Positions 9,324 to 19,241 of a stretch of DNA of 64,000 bases are shown here, piece by piece. The stretch lies in the NCBI GenBank assembly GCA_036946415.1, contig JAQIJD010000003.1:1-64000 (forward strand), written 5' to 3'. This stretch comes from Sphingomonas_Q fennica_A. GTDB taxonomy: Bacteria; Pseudomonadota; Alphaproteobacteria; Sphingomonadales; Sphingomonadaceae. Each line of letters starts with the position of its first letter. Position 1 is the first letter of the stretch. The position numbers were made by a program, and so were the translations under genes. The notes below the pieces were generated by a model. That model had not been told where the DNA came from and ran no database searches. It saw only the letters and a list, made by a program, of their open reading frames with translations.

Positions 9324-9625
9324 TCGGGTTGCAGCATTTCCTCACCGTCTCGGCGATCCTGTTCGCGACCGGCGTGTTCGGCATCCTGCTCAACCGCCGC
9401 AACGTCATCATCATCCTGATGGCGATCGAGCTGATCCTGCTGGCGGTGAACATCAATCTCGTCGCTTTCTCGGCCTATCTCAACGATCTGGTCGGCCAGG
9501 TCTTCGCGATGTTCGTGCTGACGGTGGCGGCGGGCGAGGCGGCGATCGGGCTTGCGATACTCGTGATCTTCTTCCGCGGGCGGGGCTCGATCGCGGTGGA
9601 CGACGTCAATCGGATGAAGGGGTGA
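9320..9625 (+). CDS. nuoK: NADH-quinone oxidoreductase subunit K
   Basis: This 101 aa, three-helix MrpC-like subunit of the pump arm starts at GTG 9320, which overlaps the nuoJ stop by 4 bp and gives exactly the family length (100-101 aa). MAIELILLAVNINLVAF in helix 2 carries the conserved membrane Glu needed for proton transfer. AGEAAIGLAILVIFFR in helix 3 carries the second conserved Glu. It lies 7 bp before nuoL. Confidence 0.96.
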   Translation: MIGLQHFLTVSAILFATGVFGILLNRRNVIIILMAIELILLAVNINLVAFSAYLNDLVGQVFAMFVLTVAAGEAAIGLAILVIFFRGRGSIAVDDVNRMKG

Positions 9626-9632
9626 GCTTGTC

Positions 9633-11726
9633 GTGATCCAGGCGATCGTCTTCCTGCCGCTGTTCGCCGCGATCGTCGCCGGGTTCGGCAATCGCGCGAT
9701 CGGCAACGTGCCCGCCAAGCTGGTGACGACGGGTGCGCTGTTCGTCTCCTGCGCGCTCGCCTGGCCGGTGTTCCTCGGCTTCCTCGCCGGCACCGCCGAG
9801 CCGGGCGTCCATCAGGTGCTGACCTTCATCCGGTCGGGCGATCTGTCGGTCGACTGGGCGCTGCGCGTCGATACGCTGACGGCGGTGATGCTGGTGGTGG
9901 TGACGAGCGTCTCCAGCCTCGTCCACCTCTACAGCTGGGGCTATATGGCGGACGATCCCAGCCAGCCCCGCTTCTTCGCCTATCTGTCGCTGTTTACCTT
10001 CGCGATGCTGATGCTGGTGACGGCGGACAGCCTGATCCAGATGTTCTTCGGCTGGGAAGGCGTGGGCCTCGCCTCCTATCTGCTGATCGGCTTCTGGTAT
10101 CAGAAGCCCTCGGCCAATGCCGCGGCGATCAAGGCGTTCGTGGTCAACCGCGTCGGCGATTTCGGTTTCTCGCTGGGCATCTTCGGCACGTTCCTGGTGT
10201 TCGGCACCGTGTCGATCCCCGCGATCCTCGAAGCGGCGCCGGGGATGGCGGGATCGTCGATCAATTTCGTCGGATCGCGCTTCGATACGATGACGATCCT
10301 GTGCCTGCTGCTGTTCGTGGGGGCGATGGGCAAGTCTGCGCAGCTCGGCCTGCACACCTGGCTGCCGGACGCGATGGAGGGGCCGACGCCCGTTTCCGCG
10401 CTGATCCATGCCGCGACGATGGTGACGGCGGGCGTGTTCATGGTCTGCCGCCTCAGCCCGATGTTCGAGGCCAGCCCGACCGCGCTGACCGTCGTCACCT
10501 ATGTCGGCGCGGCCACCGCGCTGTTCGCGGCGACGGTGGGCACGGTGCAGACCGACATCAAGCGCGTGATCGCTTATTCGACCTGTTCGCAGCTCGGCTA
10601 CATGTTCTTCGCCGCCGGCGTCGGCGCCTATGGCGCGGCGATGTTCCACCTGTTCACGCACGCCTTCTTCAAGGCGCTGCTGTTCCTGGGGGCCGGATCG
10701 GTCATCCACGCCATGCACCACGAACAGGACATGCGCTTCTACGGCGGCCTCAGGAAGTCGATCCCGATCACCTTCTGGGCGATGATGGCGGGCACGCTGG
10801 CGATCACCGGCGTCGGCATCGCGGGCGTGTTCGGTTTCGCCGGCTTCTATTCCAAGGATGCGATCATCGAGCTGGCCTATGCGCGCGGCAACCATGCCGG
10901 CGGCATCGCCTATCTGGTGGGCGTGACGGCGGCACTGCTGACGAGCTTCTATTCGTGGCGGCTGGTGTTCCTGACCTTCTTCGGCACGCCCCGCTGGGCG
11001 GGTTCCGAACATATCCAGCATGCGGTGCATGATGCGCACGGGGCTGGACACGATCACGGCCATGACGATCATCACGCCGACGTGCATGGCGAAGCGCATG
11101 AGGGCGCCGGCGGCGAGCCGCATGTGCATGATGCCGGGCCGGAGGACGTCAAGCACGGCACCGCCGGCTATCATCCGCACGAAAGCCCGTGGCCGATGCT
11201 GGTGCCGCTGGCGGTGCTGTCGCTGGGCGCGGTGTTCGCGGGCCTGATCTTTGCGCCGGCCTTCATCGGCGTGGAGACGGGCGGCGCCTTCTGGCGCGGC
11301 AGCATCGCCTTCAACGAGCATCTCATGCACAGCGGGCATGAAGTGCCCGAGCTGGTGAAGCTTTCGGCCACGATCGTGATGCTGATCGGCCTCGCCATCG
11401 CCGCCTGGGCCTATCTGCTCGACAAGGGCCTGCCGAAGCGCGTCACCGATGCGGCGCCGGGCCTCTACGCCTTCCTCCTCAACAAATGGTATTTCGATCA
11501 ATTGTACGATCTGATGTTCGTGCGGCCCGCCTTCGCGCTCGGCCGGCTGCTGTGGGTGCGCGGCGACCAGAAGACGATCGATCGCTTCGGCCCCAACGGC
11601 GCCGCGGCGCTGGTGGTGGCCGGCGGGGCGGCGGCGCGGAAGATGCAGTCCGGCTATCTCTACAGCTATGCGCTGGTGATGCTGCTGGGGCTTGCCGCGG
11701 CGACGACCTGGGCGATGGTGGGCTGA
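9633..11726 (+). CDS. nuoL: NADH-quinone oxidoreductase subunit L
   Basis: This 697 aa distal antiporter-like pump subunit starts at GTG 9633. Family motifs include FFGWEGVGLASYLLIGFWY near residue 133 and KSAQLGLHTWLPDAMEGPTP near 233, with the Lys and Glu residues of the proton channel. The C-terminal part should form the long lateral helix and its anchor. It has an unusual feature: a loop at residues ~460-520 with about 16 His in 60 residues, plus many Asp and Glu (GHDHGHDDHHADVHGEAH). This looks like a soluble metal-binding-type insert between helices. The reading frame is intact across it. Confidence 0.96.
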   Translation: MIQAIVFLPLFAAIVAGFGNRAIGNVPAKLVTTGALFVSCALAWPVFLGFLAGTAEPGVHQVLTFIRSGDLSVDWALRVDTLTAVMLVVVTSVSSLVHLYSWGYMADDPSQPRFFAYLSLFTFAMLMLVTADSLIQMFFGWEGVGLASYLLIGFWYQKPSANAAAIKAFVVNRVGDFGFSLGIFGTFLVFGTVSIPAILEAAPGMAGSSINFVGSRFDTMTILCLLLFVGAMGKSAQLGLHTWLPDAMEGPTPVSALIHAATMVTAGVFMVCRLSPMFEASPTALTVVTYVGAATALFAATVGTVQTDIKRVIAYSTCSQLGYMFFAAGVGAYGAAMFHLFTHAFFKALLFLGAGSVIHAMHHEQDMRFYGGLRKSIPITFWAMMAGTLAITGVGIAGVFGFAGFYSKDAIIELAYARGNHAGGIAYLVGVTAALLTSFYSWRLVFLTFFGTPRWAGSEHIQHAVHDAHGAGHDHGHDDHHADVHGEAHEGAGGEPHVHDAGPEDVKHGTAGYHPHESPWPMLVPLAVLSLGAVFAGLIFAPAFIGVETGGAFWRGSIAFNEHLMHSGHEVPELVKLSATIVMLIGLAIAAWAYLLDKGLPKRVTDAAPGLYAFLLNKWYFDQLYDLMFVRPAFALGRLLWVRGDQKTIDRFGPNGAAALVVAGGAAARKMQSGYLYSYALVMLLGLAAATTWAMVG

Positions 11727-11730
11727 TCCG

Positions 11731-13265
11731 ATGAACCAGCTCGGCTTCCCCATCCTGACCCTGATGATCGCGGTGCCGGCGATCGCCGCGGCTGCCTGCC
11801 TGTTCCTGCGGGCCGAAGGCGCGCGCTGGCTGGCGCTGGCGGCGACGCTCGCCAACCTGGCGCTCGGCATCCTGCTCTGGTCGACCTACCAGATCGGCGG
11901 GCCGCAGTGGCAGTTCCAGGAGAGCGTGGCGCTGTTCGGCCGCTTCGGCTGGGCGCTCGGCATCGACGGCATCGCGCTGATGCTCATCATGCTCTCCGTC
12001 TTCCTGATGCCGATCTGCATCGGCGCCTCGTGGGCGGCGATCGAGAAGCGCGTGCCCGAATATATGGCGGCGTTCCTGCTGATGGAAACGCTGATGATCG
12101 GCGTGTTCGCGGCGCAGGATCTGTTCCTGTTCTACATCTTCTTCGAGGCCGGCCTGATCCCGATGTATCTGATCATCGGCATCTGGGGCGGGCAGGACCG
12201 GATCTACGCCAGCTACAAATTCTTCCTCTACACGCTGCTCGGATCGGTGCTGATGCTGATCGCGATGCTGTGGATGGCGCAGGCCGCCGGCACGACCGAC
12301 ATTCCGACGCTGATGGCCTATGACTTCCCGCCGCAGGCGCAGACGTGGCTGTTCCTGGCCTTCTTCGCCTCCTTCGCGGTGAAGATGCCGATGTGGCCCG
12401 TGCATACCTGGCTGCCCGACGCGCACGTCCAGGCGCCGACCGCCGGTTCGGTGATCCTGGCGGGCGTGCTGCTGAAGATGGGCGGCTACGGTTTCATCCG
12501 CTTCTCGCTGCCGATGTTCCCGGAAGCCTCGGCCGAGCTGATCTGGCTGGTGCTGGGCCTCAGCATGGTGGCGATCGTCTATACCAGCCTCGTCGCGCTG
12601 GTGCAGGCGGACATGAAGAAGCTGATCGCTTATTCGTCGGTCGCGCACATGGCGTTCGTCACTTTCGGCCTGTTCGCCTTCAACCGGCAGGGGCTGGAAG
12701 GCGCGCTGCTGGTGATGCTGAGCCACGGCCTCGTCTCGGGCGCGCTGTTCCTGTGCGTGGGCGTGATCTACGACCGGCTGCACACGCGCGAGATCGCGCG
12801 CTACGGCGGGCTCGCGACGAACATGCCGCGCTATGCGCTGCTGTTCCTGCTGTTCACGATGGCGTCGGTCGGCCTGCCGGGCACGTCCGGCTTCGTCGGC
12901 GAGTTCCTGGCGATGATGGGCGTCTATCAGGCGTCCAGCGCCGCCGCCTTCGTGGCGACGACCGGCATCATCCTGGGTGCCGCCTACATGCTCTATCTCT
13001 ACCGGCGCGTCGCCTACGGCCCGCTCGTCAAGGACGACGTGGCGGCGATGCCCGACCTGTCGTGGCGCGAGGCGGGGCTGCTGGTGCCGCTGGCGGCGGC
13101 GGTGATGTGGATGGGCATCTATCCCGAAAGCTTCCTGGCGCCGATGCGCGCCGACGTCGCCGCCGTGCTGGCGCGGACCGACCGCGCCAAGCCGGCGGGC
13201 GATGCCGCGCTGACCGCTGGACGCGCGCCGGCGCCCGCCGCGGCCGCGCACGGGGGGGCGCACTG

Positions 13266-13266
<1 letters not shown>
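11731..13266 (+). CDS. nuoM: NADH-quinone oxidoreductase subunit M
   Basis: This 511 aa antiporter-like pump subunit starts at ATG 11731, 4 bp after nuoL. FFEAGLIPMYLIIGIWGG near residue 143 holds the conserved membrane Glu. KMPMWPVHTWLPDAHVQAP near residue 217 holds the channel Lys and the discontinuous helix. About 14 helices are visible. The last ~30 residues are an Ala/Pro/His-rich polar tail (GRAPAPAAAAHGGAH), likely disordered. The stop shares one base with the nuoN start. Confidence 0.97.
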
Positions 13267-14702
<1,436 letters not shown>

Positions 14703-14721
14703 CGGCCGGACGGGCGGCGGC

Positions 14722-15411
14722 GTGATCCGCGTCGTCGCCGAGGCCGGATCGACCAACGATTTGATGGCGGACTGGGCGCGGGCGGGCGCCGGCGAAGGCG
14801 ACTGGCTGGTCGCCCGCCGCCAGACCGGCGGCCGCGGGCGCGACGGCCGCGTATGGGCGGGGCTGGACGGCAATCTCTTCGCCAGTGGCCTCGTTCGCTT
14901 GGGGCGCGGCGATCCCCCGGCGCAGACGCTGGCGCTCGTCGCAGGCGTGGCGGTGGCGGAGACGGTCGCGACGTGGCTACCCGCCGGACGTTCCGCCATG
15001 TTGAAATGGCCCAACGACCTGCTGGTGGACGGCGCGAAGCTGGCCGGCATCCTGATCGAGCGGGCCGGGGATGCGGCGATCGTGGGAATCGGCATCAACC
15101 TGGCCGCAGCGCCTGAAGGGGCGATATCGCTGGCGGCGCTGGGCGGAAAGGTGCCCGATGCGGCCTCGGCGGCCGAGACGCTGGCGGGTCGCTTCGGCGC
15201 GGCGCTTGGCCGGTGGCGGGCTGGTGGCGTCGCGCGGATCGCGTCGGAATGGGCGGCATGCGCGCATCCGGTCGGTGCGCCGCTCGTCGTGCGGAGGGGT
15301 ACGGAAAGCGTTCAGGGGGCGTTTGCGGGTCTGACGGAGGGGGGTGCGCTGCGTCTGCTGTGCGACGGGGGCGAGATTGTGATCCACGCGGGGGATGTCG
15401 CGCTCCGCTAG
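14722..15411 (+). CDS. birA: Biotin--[acetyl-CoA-carboxylase] ligase
   Basis: This 229 aa cytoplasmic enzyme activates biotin as biotinyl-AMP and attaches it to the acetyl-CoA carboxylase carrier protein. It starts at GTG 14722. Motifs are GGRGRDGR at 36-43 (the adenylate loop), KWPNDLL at 95-101 and KLAGIL at 106-111. A small C-terminal SH3-like domain follows (PLVVRRGTESVQGAF). There is no N-terminal helix-turn-helix, so it should be a monofunctional ligase, not a biotin repressor. Placement just after nuoN is common in alphaproteobacteria. The coaX and RNase J genes that often follow are not here. Confidence 0.93.
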   Translation: MIRVVAEAGSTNDLMADWARAGAGEGDWLVARRQTGGRGRDGRVWAGLDGNLFASGLVRLGRGDPPAQTLALVAGVAVAETVATWLPAGRSAMLKWPNDLLVDGAKLAGILIERAGDAAIVGIGINLAAAPEGAISLAALGGKVPDAASAAETLAGRFGAALGRWRAGGVARIASEWAACAHPVGAPLVVRRGTESVQGAFAGLTEGGALRLLCDGGEIVIHAGDVALR

Positions 15412-15507
15412 GCTGGGTGGAGTCTGGCGGGGGGGTGATGCCCCAGTGGAGGGTTGGGTTCGTGGCGGGGCACGGTTCCGCTCAGCCGCGGGCGAACCCA
15501 CCCCCGG

Positions 15508-15528
15508 CCCCTCCCTTTCAGGGAGGGG
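15508..15528. repeat. GC-rich hairpin in the birA-nitrilase gap
   Basis: An 8-bp perfect stem, CCCCTCCC with GGGAGGGG, surrounds a 5-nt loop (TTTCA). It sits in the 228 bp gap between birA and the nitrilase gene. No T-run follows, so a classical terminator is unlikely. The style resembles the dispersed intergenic palindromes of high-GC alphaproteobacteria, but only one copy is in the window. The rest of the gap holds nothing I recognise. Confidence 0.5.
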
Positions 15529-15639
15529 AGAGATCGAGGCGGTCGATTCGGTCTCCCAGCGGGTTGCCCTCACCTCGTACGGCCCCGGGGTCGCGGGCGC
15601 GGCCTATCCTGCGGCACGATGCCCGATTAAGGGGTCGGC

Positions 15640-16563
15640 ATGACCGCTATGAACGTTGCCGCCCTCCAGATCGGATCCCACCCGGATGGACCCGCCGCGA
15701 CCGTCTCTGCGATCCTCGGCTATGAAGCGGAGATCGTCGCCGCGGGTGCGCGGCTGGTGGTGCTGCCGGAGGCGGTGCTGGGCGGCTATCCCAAGGGGGC
15801 GGAATTCGGCACGCGGCTCGGCTTCCGCCTGCCCGGGGGGCGGGCCGACTTCGCCCGTTACCACGCCGCCGCAGTCGATCTCGACGGGCCGGAGTTGGCG
15901 GCGCTGGCCGGCCTGTCCGCGCGGACGGGCGCGAGCCTCGTCGTCGGCGTGATCGAGCGGGCGGGGGCGTCGCTCTACTGCACCGCCGTCTTCCTCGATC
16001 CCGAGGGCGGGGTCGTCGCCAAGCATCGCAAGCTGATGCCCACCGGAACCGAGCGGCTGATCTGGGCGCAGGGCGACGGATCGACGATGCCGGTGGTCGA
16101 AAGCGCGGCGGGGCGGCTGGGCGCGGCGATCTGCTGGGAAAACCACATGCCGCTGTTCCGCACCGCCATGTATGCCAAGGGCGTCGAGATCTGGTGCGCG
16201 CCGACGGTGGACGAGCGCGACGTCTGGCGTGCCTCGATGCGGCATATCGCGCATGAGGGGCGGTGCTTCGTCGTCAGTTGCTGTCAGGTGCAGCCGTCGC
16301 CCGCCGAACTGGGGATCGCGGTGGCGGACTGGCCGGCGGACCGGCCGCTGATCGGCGGGGGCAGCCTGATCGTCGGCCCGCTCGGCGACGTGCTGGCGGG
16401 GCCGCTGGAGGGCAGGGAAGGGCTGCTGACGGCGGCGATCGATACGGCGACGCTGGCGGGCGCGCGCTACGACCTCGACGTCGTCGGCCATTATGCGCGG
16501 CCGGACGTGTTCCGGCTCGAAGTGGACGAGCGACCGCGCGCGGCGGTTTCGTTCCGGCGGTGA
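15640..16563 (+). CDS. Nitrilase-family carbon-nitrogen hydrolase
   Basis: This 307 aa protein has the Glu-Lys-Cys catalytic triad of the nitrilase superfamily: E44 (LPEAVLGGYPKG), K131 (KHRKLMPTGTERLIW) and C165 (AAICWENHMPL). The CWEN block with a downstream SMRHIAHEGRCFVVS segment is typical of true nitrilases (branch 1), which convert nitriles to carboxylic acids and ammonia. Aliphatic or aryl nitrile preference cannot be told from the sequence. ATG 15640 is chosen; an in-frame ATG lies 3 codons later. It converges on the DUF3237 gene, with only 7 bp between the two stops. Confidence 0.9.
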   Translation: MTAMNVAALQIGSHPDGPAATVSAILGYEAEIVAAGARLVVLPEAVLGGYPKGAEFGTRLGFRLPGGRADFARYHAAAVDLDGPELAALAGLSARTGASLVVGVIERAGASLYCTAVFLDPEGGVVAKHRKLMPTGTERLIWAQGDGSTMPVVESAAGRLGAAICWENHMPLFRTAMYAKGVEIWCAPTVDERDVWRASMRHIAHEGRCFVVSCCQVQPSPAELGIAVADWPADRPLIGGGSLIVGPLGDVLAGPLEGREGLLTAAIDTATLAGARYDLDVVGHYARPDVFRLEVDERPRAAVSFRR

Positions 16564-16570
16564 CGCGCGG

Positions 16571-17029
16571 TCAGCAGACCCGCCATACCCACAGCTTGAT
16601 CGCATCCGGATAGCGCGCACCGGCGCAGACGAAGATCGAGCGGTTGAGCCAGTCGTACCGGCCTTCCGGCGCGATGAATTCGGGCACGGTGCGGAAATAA
16701 TAGGCTGAGGGATCGACCGCTTCGCCGCGCGCCATCGCCGCCATCACCTCGGGCGGGCCGTGGCGGAGGCCGCGGTTGCGGATCTGGATGACGACGCCGT
16801 CGTCCGTGCGCATCGCATAGGTGGCATCGGCGATGGTGACGCCGTCGGGCCGCGTCACCTGCCAGTCCGCGCCGCCGCCGATCAGCGTGCCGCGGATGTT
16901 CGGCCCTTCGACCGGGCCGGACAGGATCGGGATGATGCGGCGCGTGCCATCGGGCGTGGGGCCGATCGCGATCGGCGGATCGAGCGCGCCGCCGGCTTCA
17001 TAGACGAACTCAAGTTCCGGACGGATCAT
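16571..17029 (-). CDS. DUF3237 (UPF0311) domain protein
   Basis: This 152 aa protein starts at ATG 17029, preceded by GGGAG. The pattern fits the DUF3237 beta-barrel family: an N-terminal LEFVYEAGGALDPP, a central GPVEGPNIRGTLIGGGADW, DATYAMRTDDGVVIQIRNRG, and a C-terminal WLNRSIFVCAGAR. There is no signal peptide or membrane segment. The biochemical function of the family is not established. Members often sit near catabolic genes, which fits the nitrilase next door. A strong hairpin (17040-17081) lies just upstream of its ribosome site. Confidence 0.85.
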   Translation of the reverse strand: MIRPELEFVYEAGGALDPPIAIGPTPDGTRRIIPILSGPVEGPNIRGTLIGGGADWQVTRPDGVTIADATYAMRTDDGVVIQIRNRGLRHGPPEVMAAMARGEAVDPSAYYFRTVPEFIAPEGRYDWLNRSIFVCAGARYPDAIKLWVWRVC

Positions 17030-17039
17030 GCTTTTTTCT

Positions 17040-17081
17040 CCCGTGGCGGCGGCCATGCGTATCCCGGCCCGCCGCCACGGG
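17040..17081. promoter_or_regulatory. Perfect 13-bp hairpin upstream of the DUF3237 gene
   Basis: Arms 17040-17052 (CCCGTGGCGGCGG) and 17069-17081 are exact reverse complements around a 16-nt loop. On the minus transcript the hairpin ends at the GGGAG that precedes the DUF3237 ATG, so the GGG can be paired inside the stem. It may be an attenuator, a translation-blocking hairpin, or a processing signal between the methyltransferase and DUF3237 genes. No U-run follows on the minus strand. The structure is seen directly; the role is inferred. Confidence 0.5.
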
Positions 17082-17091
17082 TCAATCGCGG

Positions 17092-18219
17092 TCAGTCCGT
17101 CGTGCCCCACACGCGGGCGGCGACATCGAGCACCAGCCGCATCTTGGCGGCCTGCTGCTCCACCTCGATGTCGTTGCCATGGACGGTGGAGGAGAAGCCG
17201 CATTGCGGCGACAAAGCGAGCTGGTCGATGTCGACGAAGCGGGCGGCTTCCTCGATCCGGCGGACGACGTCATCCGCGGTTTCAAGATCGCCGAGCTTGG
17301 TGGTGACGAGGCCGAGCACCACCGTCTTGCCCTTGGGGACGAAGCGCAGCGGCGCGAAATCACCCGAGCGGGGATCGTCATATTCGAGGAAATAACTGTT
17401 CACGTTCAGATCGTTGAACAGCACTTCCGCGACAGGCTCGTAACCACCTTCGGCTGCCCAGGAGGAGCGGAAATTGCCGCGGCAGAGGTGGATGCCGGTC
17501 ACCATGCCCGCCGGCGCATCGGCCAGTGCGGCGTTGATGAAGGCCGCATAGTCGCGCGGCAGCTGATCGGGGTCGAGCCCGCGGCGGCGCGCATTCTCGC
17601 GCTGCGTATCGTCGCACAGATAGGCGAGGTTGGTGTCGTCGAGCTGGAGGTAGCGGCAGCCGGCATCCGCCAGGCTGGCGATCTCGGCGCGATAGGCGGC
17701 GGCGACATCGCCGTAGAAATCGCCGAGGTCGGGATAGACCGCCTCGTCGATCGCGCCGCGCCCGCCGCGGAAGTGCAGCATCGTCGGCGAAGGGATCGTG
17801 ACCTTCGGTGTCTTCGTCGTAACCGAGGCGAGATATTCGTAATCGCGGCGCTGGATGTCGTGCGCATGGGCGATGCGGCCGGTGATCGTCATGATCGGCG
17901 GGGCGTAGGCCAGCTCCTTGCCGCCATGCTGGTGGAACTTCACCTCGCTGCCGCCATGCGTCTCGACGCCGTCGAACTGGAGGAGGAAATCGGTGTGGAA
18001 ATAGGTGCGGCGGAATTCGCCGTCGGTGATGGAGGAGAGGCCGAGACCTTCCTGGAAGGCGACGATGTCGGCGATCGCCGCATCCTCGACCGCGCGCAGC
18101 GCTTCGGCATCGATATCGCCCGCGAAATATCGCTCGCGCGCATCGATCAGCGCCTCGGGGCGGAGGAAGCTGCCGACGTGATCGGCACGGAAGGGTGGCG
18201 TGGGGAGCGCGTTCGACAA
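17092..18219 (-). CDS. MetE C-terminal-like (cobalamin-independent) methyltransferase
   Basis: This 375 aa protein resembles the YxjG/YxjH group, which corresponds to the C-terminal catalytic half of cobalamin-independent methionine synthase. It opens with PFRADHVGSFLRPEAL, the usual substrate-loop motif. Zn-binding residues are recognisable in GIHLCRGNF (His, Cys), in the Glu of the following strand, and in SPQCGFSST (Cys). QLDDTNLAYL is also typical. The start chosen is TTG 18219 because AGGAG lies about 7 bp upstream and the length then fits the family. A longer in-frame reading to 18324 has no ribosome site. Methyl donor and acceptor are not known; it may not make methionine. Confidence 0.87.
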   Translation of the reverse strand: MSNALPTPPFRADHVGSFLRPEALIDARERYFAGDIDAEALRAVEDAAIADIVAFQEGLGLSSITDGEFRRTYFHTDFLLQFDGVETHGGSEVKFHQHGGKELAYAPPIMTITGRIAHAHDIQRRDYEYLASVTTKTPKVTIPSPTMLHFRGGRGAIDEAVYPDLGDFYGDVAAAYRAEIASLADAGCRYLQLDDTNLAYLCDDTQRENARRRGLDPDQLPRDYAAFINAALADAPAGMVTGIHLCRGNFRSSWAAEGGYEPVAEVLFNDLNVNSYFLEYDDPRSGDFAPLRFVPKGKTVVLGLVTTKLGDLETADDVVRRIEEAARFVDIDQLALSPQCGFSSTVHGNDIEVEQQAAKMRLVLDVAARVWGTTD

Positions 18220-18386
18220 CGATGATCTCCTGACTGGAGGATGGCCGGTCGGCCGTTGGAGCGCGCTCAATGCCAGCCCGCACGGCGCCGTGCAAGCCGG
18301 ATCGGCCCTATCGGCTTTGCGCAAGCCTGCGCCGATGGGGCATGAGGCGGCGACCGAATCTGCACCTGCGCGAAGGAGCCGCCGAC

Positions 18387-19163
18387 ATGGCCGACGACGA
18401 GACGATCCTGACCGAGACGCATGGCGCGGTGACGCTGCTGCGGCTGAACCGGCCGAAGGCGCTGAATGCGCTGAACGGCGCGGTGCTGGCCGCCGCCATC
18501 GCCGCCTTCGAGGCTTATGAGCGCGACGACAGCCAGCGCTGCCTGATCCTGACCGGCAGCGAGCGCGCCTTCGCCGCCGGCGCCGACATCAAGGAAATGA
18601 AGGACCGCGACTTCGCGGCCATGTACGGGCCGGACATGTTCGCCGGATGGGAGCGGGTGGCGGCGACGCGGAAACCCTGGTTCGCCGCCGTCGCCGGTTA
18701 TGCGCTGGGCGGCGGGTGCGAGGTGGCGATGATGGCCGATTTCATCATCGCGGCGGACAACGCGCGCTTCGGCCAGCCCGAGATCACGCTGGGCATCGGC
18801 CCCGGCATGGGCGGATCGCAGCGGCTGGCCCGCGCAATCGGCAAGGCCAAGGCGATGGAGATGTGCCTGACCGGGCGGACGATGGACGCCGCCGAGGCCG
18901 AGCGCGCCGGCCTCGTCGCGCGGGTCGTGCCCGCCGACCGGTTGATCGAGGAGGCGCTGGCGACGGCGGCGGCGATCGCGGGGATGGCGCCGATCGCCAC
19001 GATCGCGGTGAAGGAGATGGTCAACGCCGCCTTCGAGACGGGCCTCGCCCAGGGGGTCCGCACCGAGCGGCGGCTGTTCCACGGCCTGTTCGGCACCGCC
19101 GACCAGAAGGAGGGAATGGAAGCGTTCGTAACCAAGCGGAAGCCTGCCTGGACGGGGCGCTGA
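18387..19163 (+). CDS. Enoyl-CoA hydratase
   Basis: This 258 aa crotonase-fold enzyme hydrates trans-2-enoyl-CoA in fatty-acid or phenylacetate-type degradation. FAAGADIKEM near 62-71 forms the oxyanion region. The two catalytic glutamates are E112 (ALGGGCEVAMMAD) and E132 (GQPEITLGIGPGMGGSQR). Start ATG 18387 follows GAAGGAG. Length equals the short, single-function hydratases. It is transcribed away from the methyltransferase gene. The exact pathway is not shown by its neighbours. Confidence 0.93.
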   Translation: MADDETILTETHGAVTLLRLNRPKALNALNGAVLAAAIAAFEAYERDDSQRCLILTGSERAFAAGADIKEMKDRDFAAMYGPDMFAGWERVAATRKPWFAAVAGYALGGGCEVAMMADFIIAADNARFGQPEITLGIGPGMGGSQRLARAIGKAKAMEMCLTGRTMDAAEAERAGLVARVVPADRLIEEALATAAAIAGMAPIATIAVKEMVNAAFETGLAQGVRTERRLFHGLFGTADQKEGMEAFVTKRKPAWTGR

Positions 19164-19241
19164 GGAATCGTTTCGGAACCGCGCGCGACACGGTCCGTTG
19201 CCCCGACGATCACGAGGTCTATCGATCCAGGGAGATAGAAG

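Noticed and set aside
11020..11247. A Met/Arg-rich 75-codon ORF inside the nuoL His-rich region
   Set aside because: It is an out-of-frame reading of the His/Asp repeat and has no independent support.
17092..18324. The longest start (18324) for the MetE-like gene
   Set aside because: The extra 35 residues are not family-like and lack a ribosome site. TTG 18219 has AGGAG and fits the family length.
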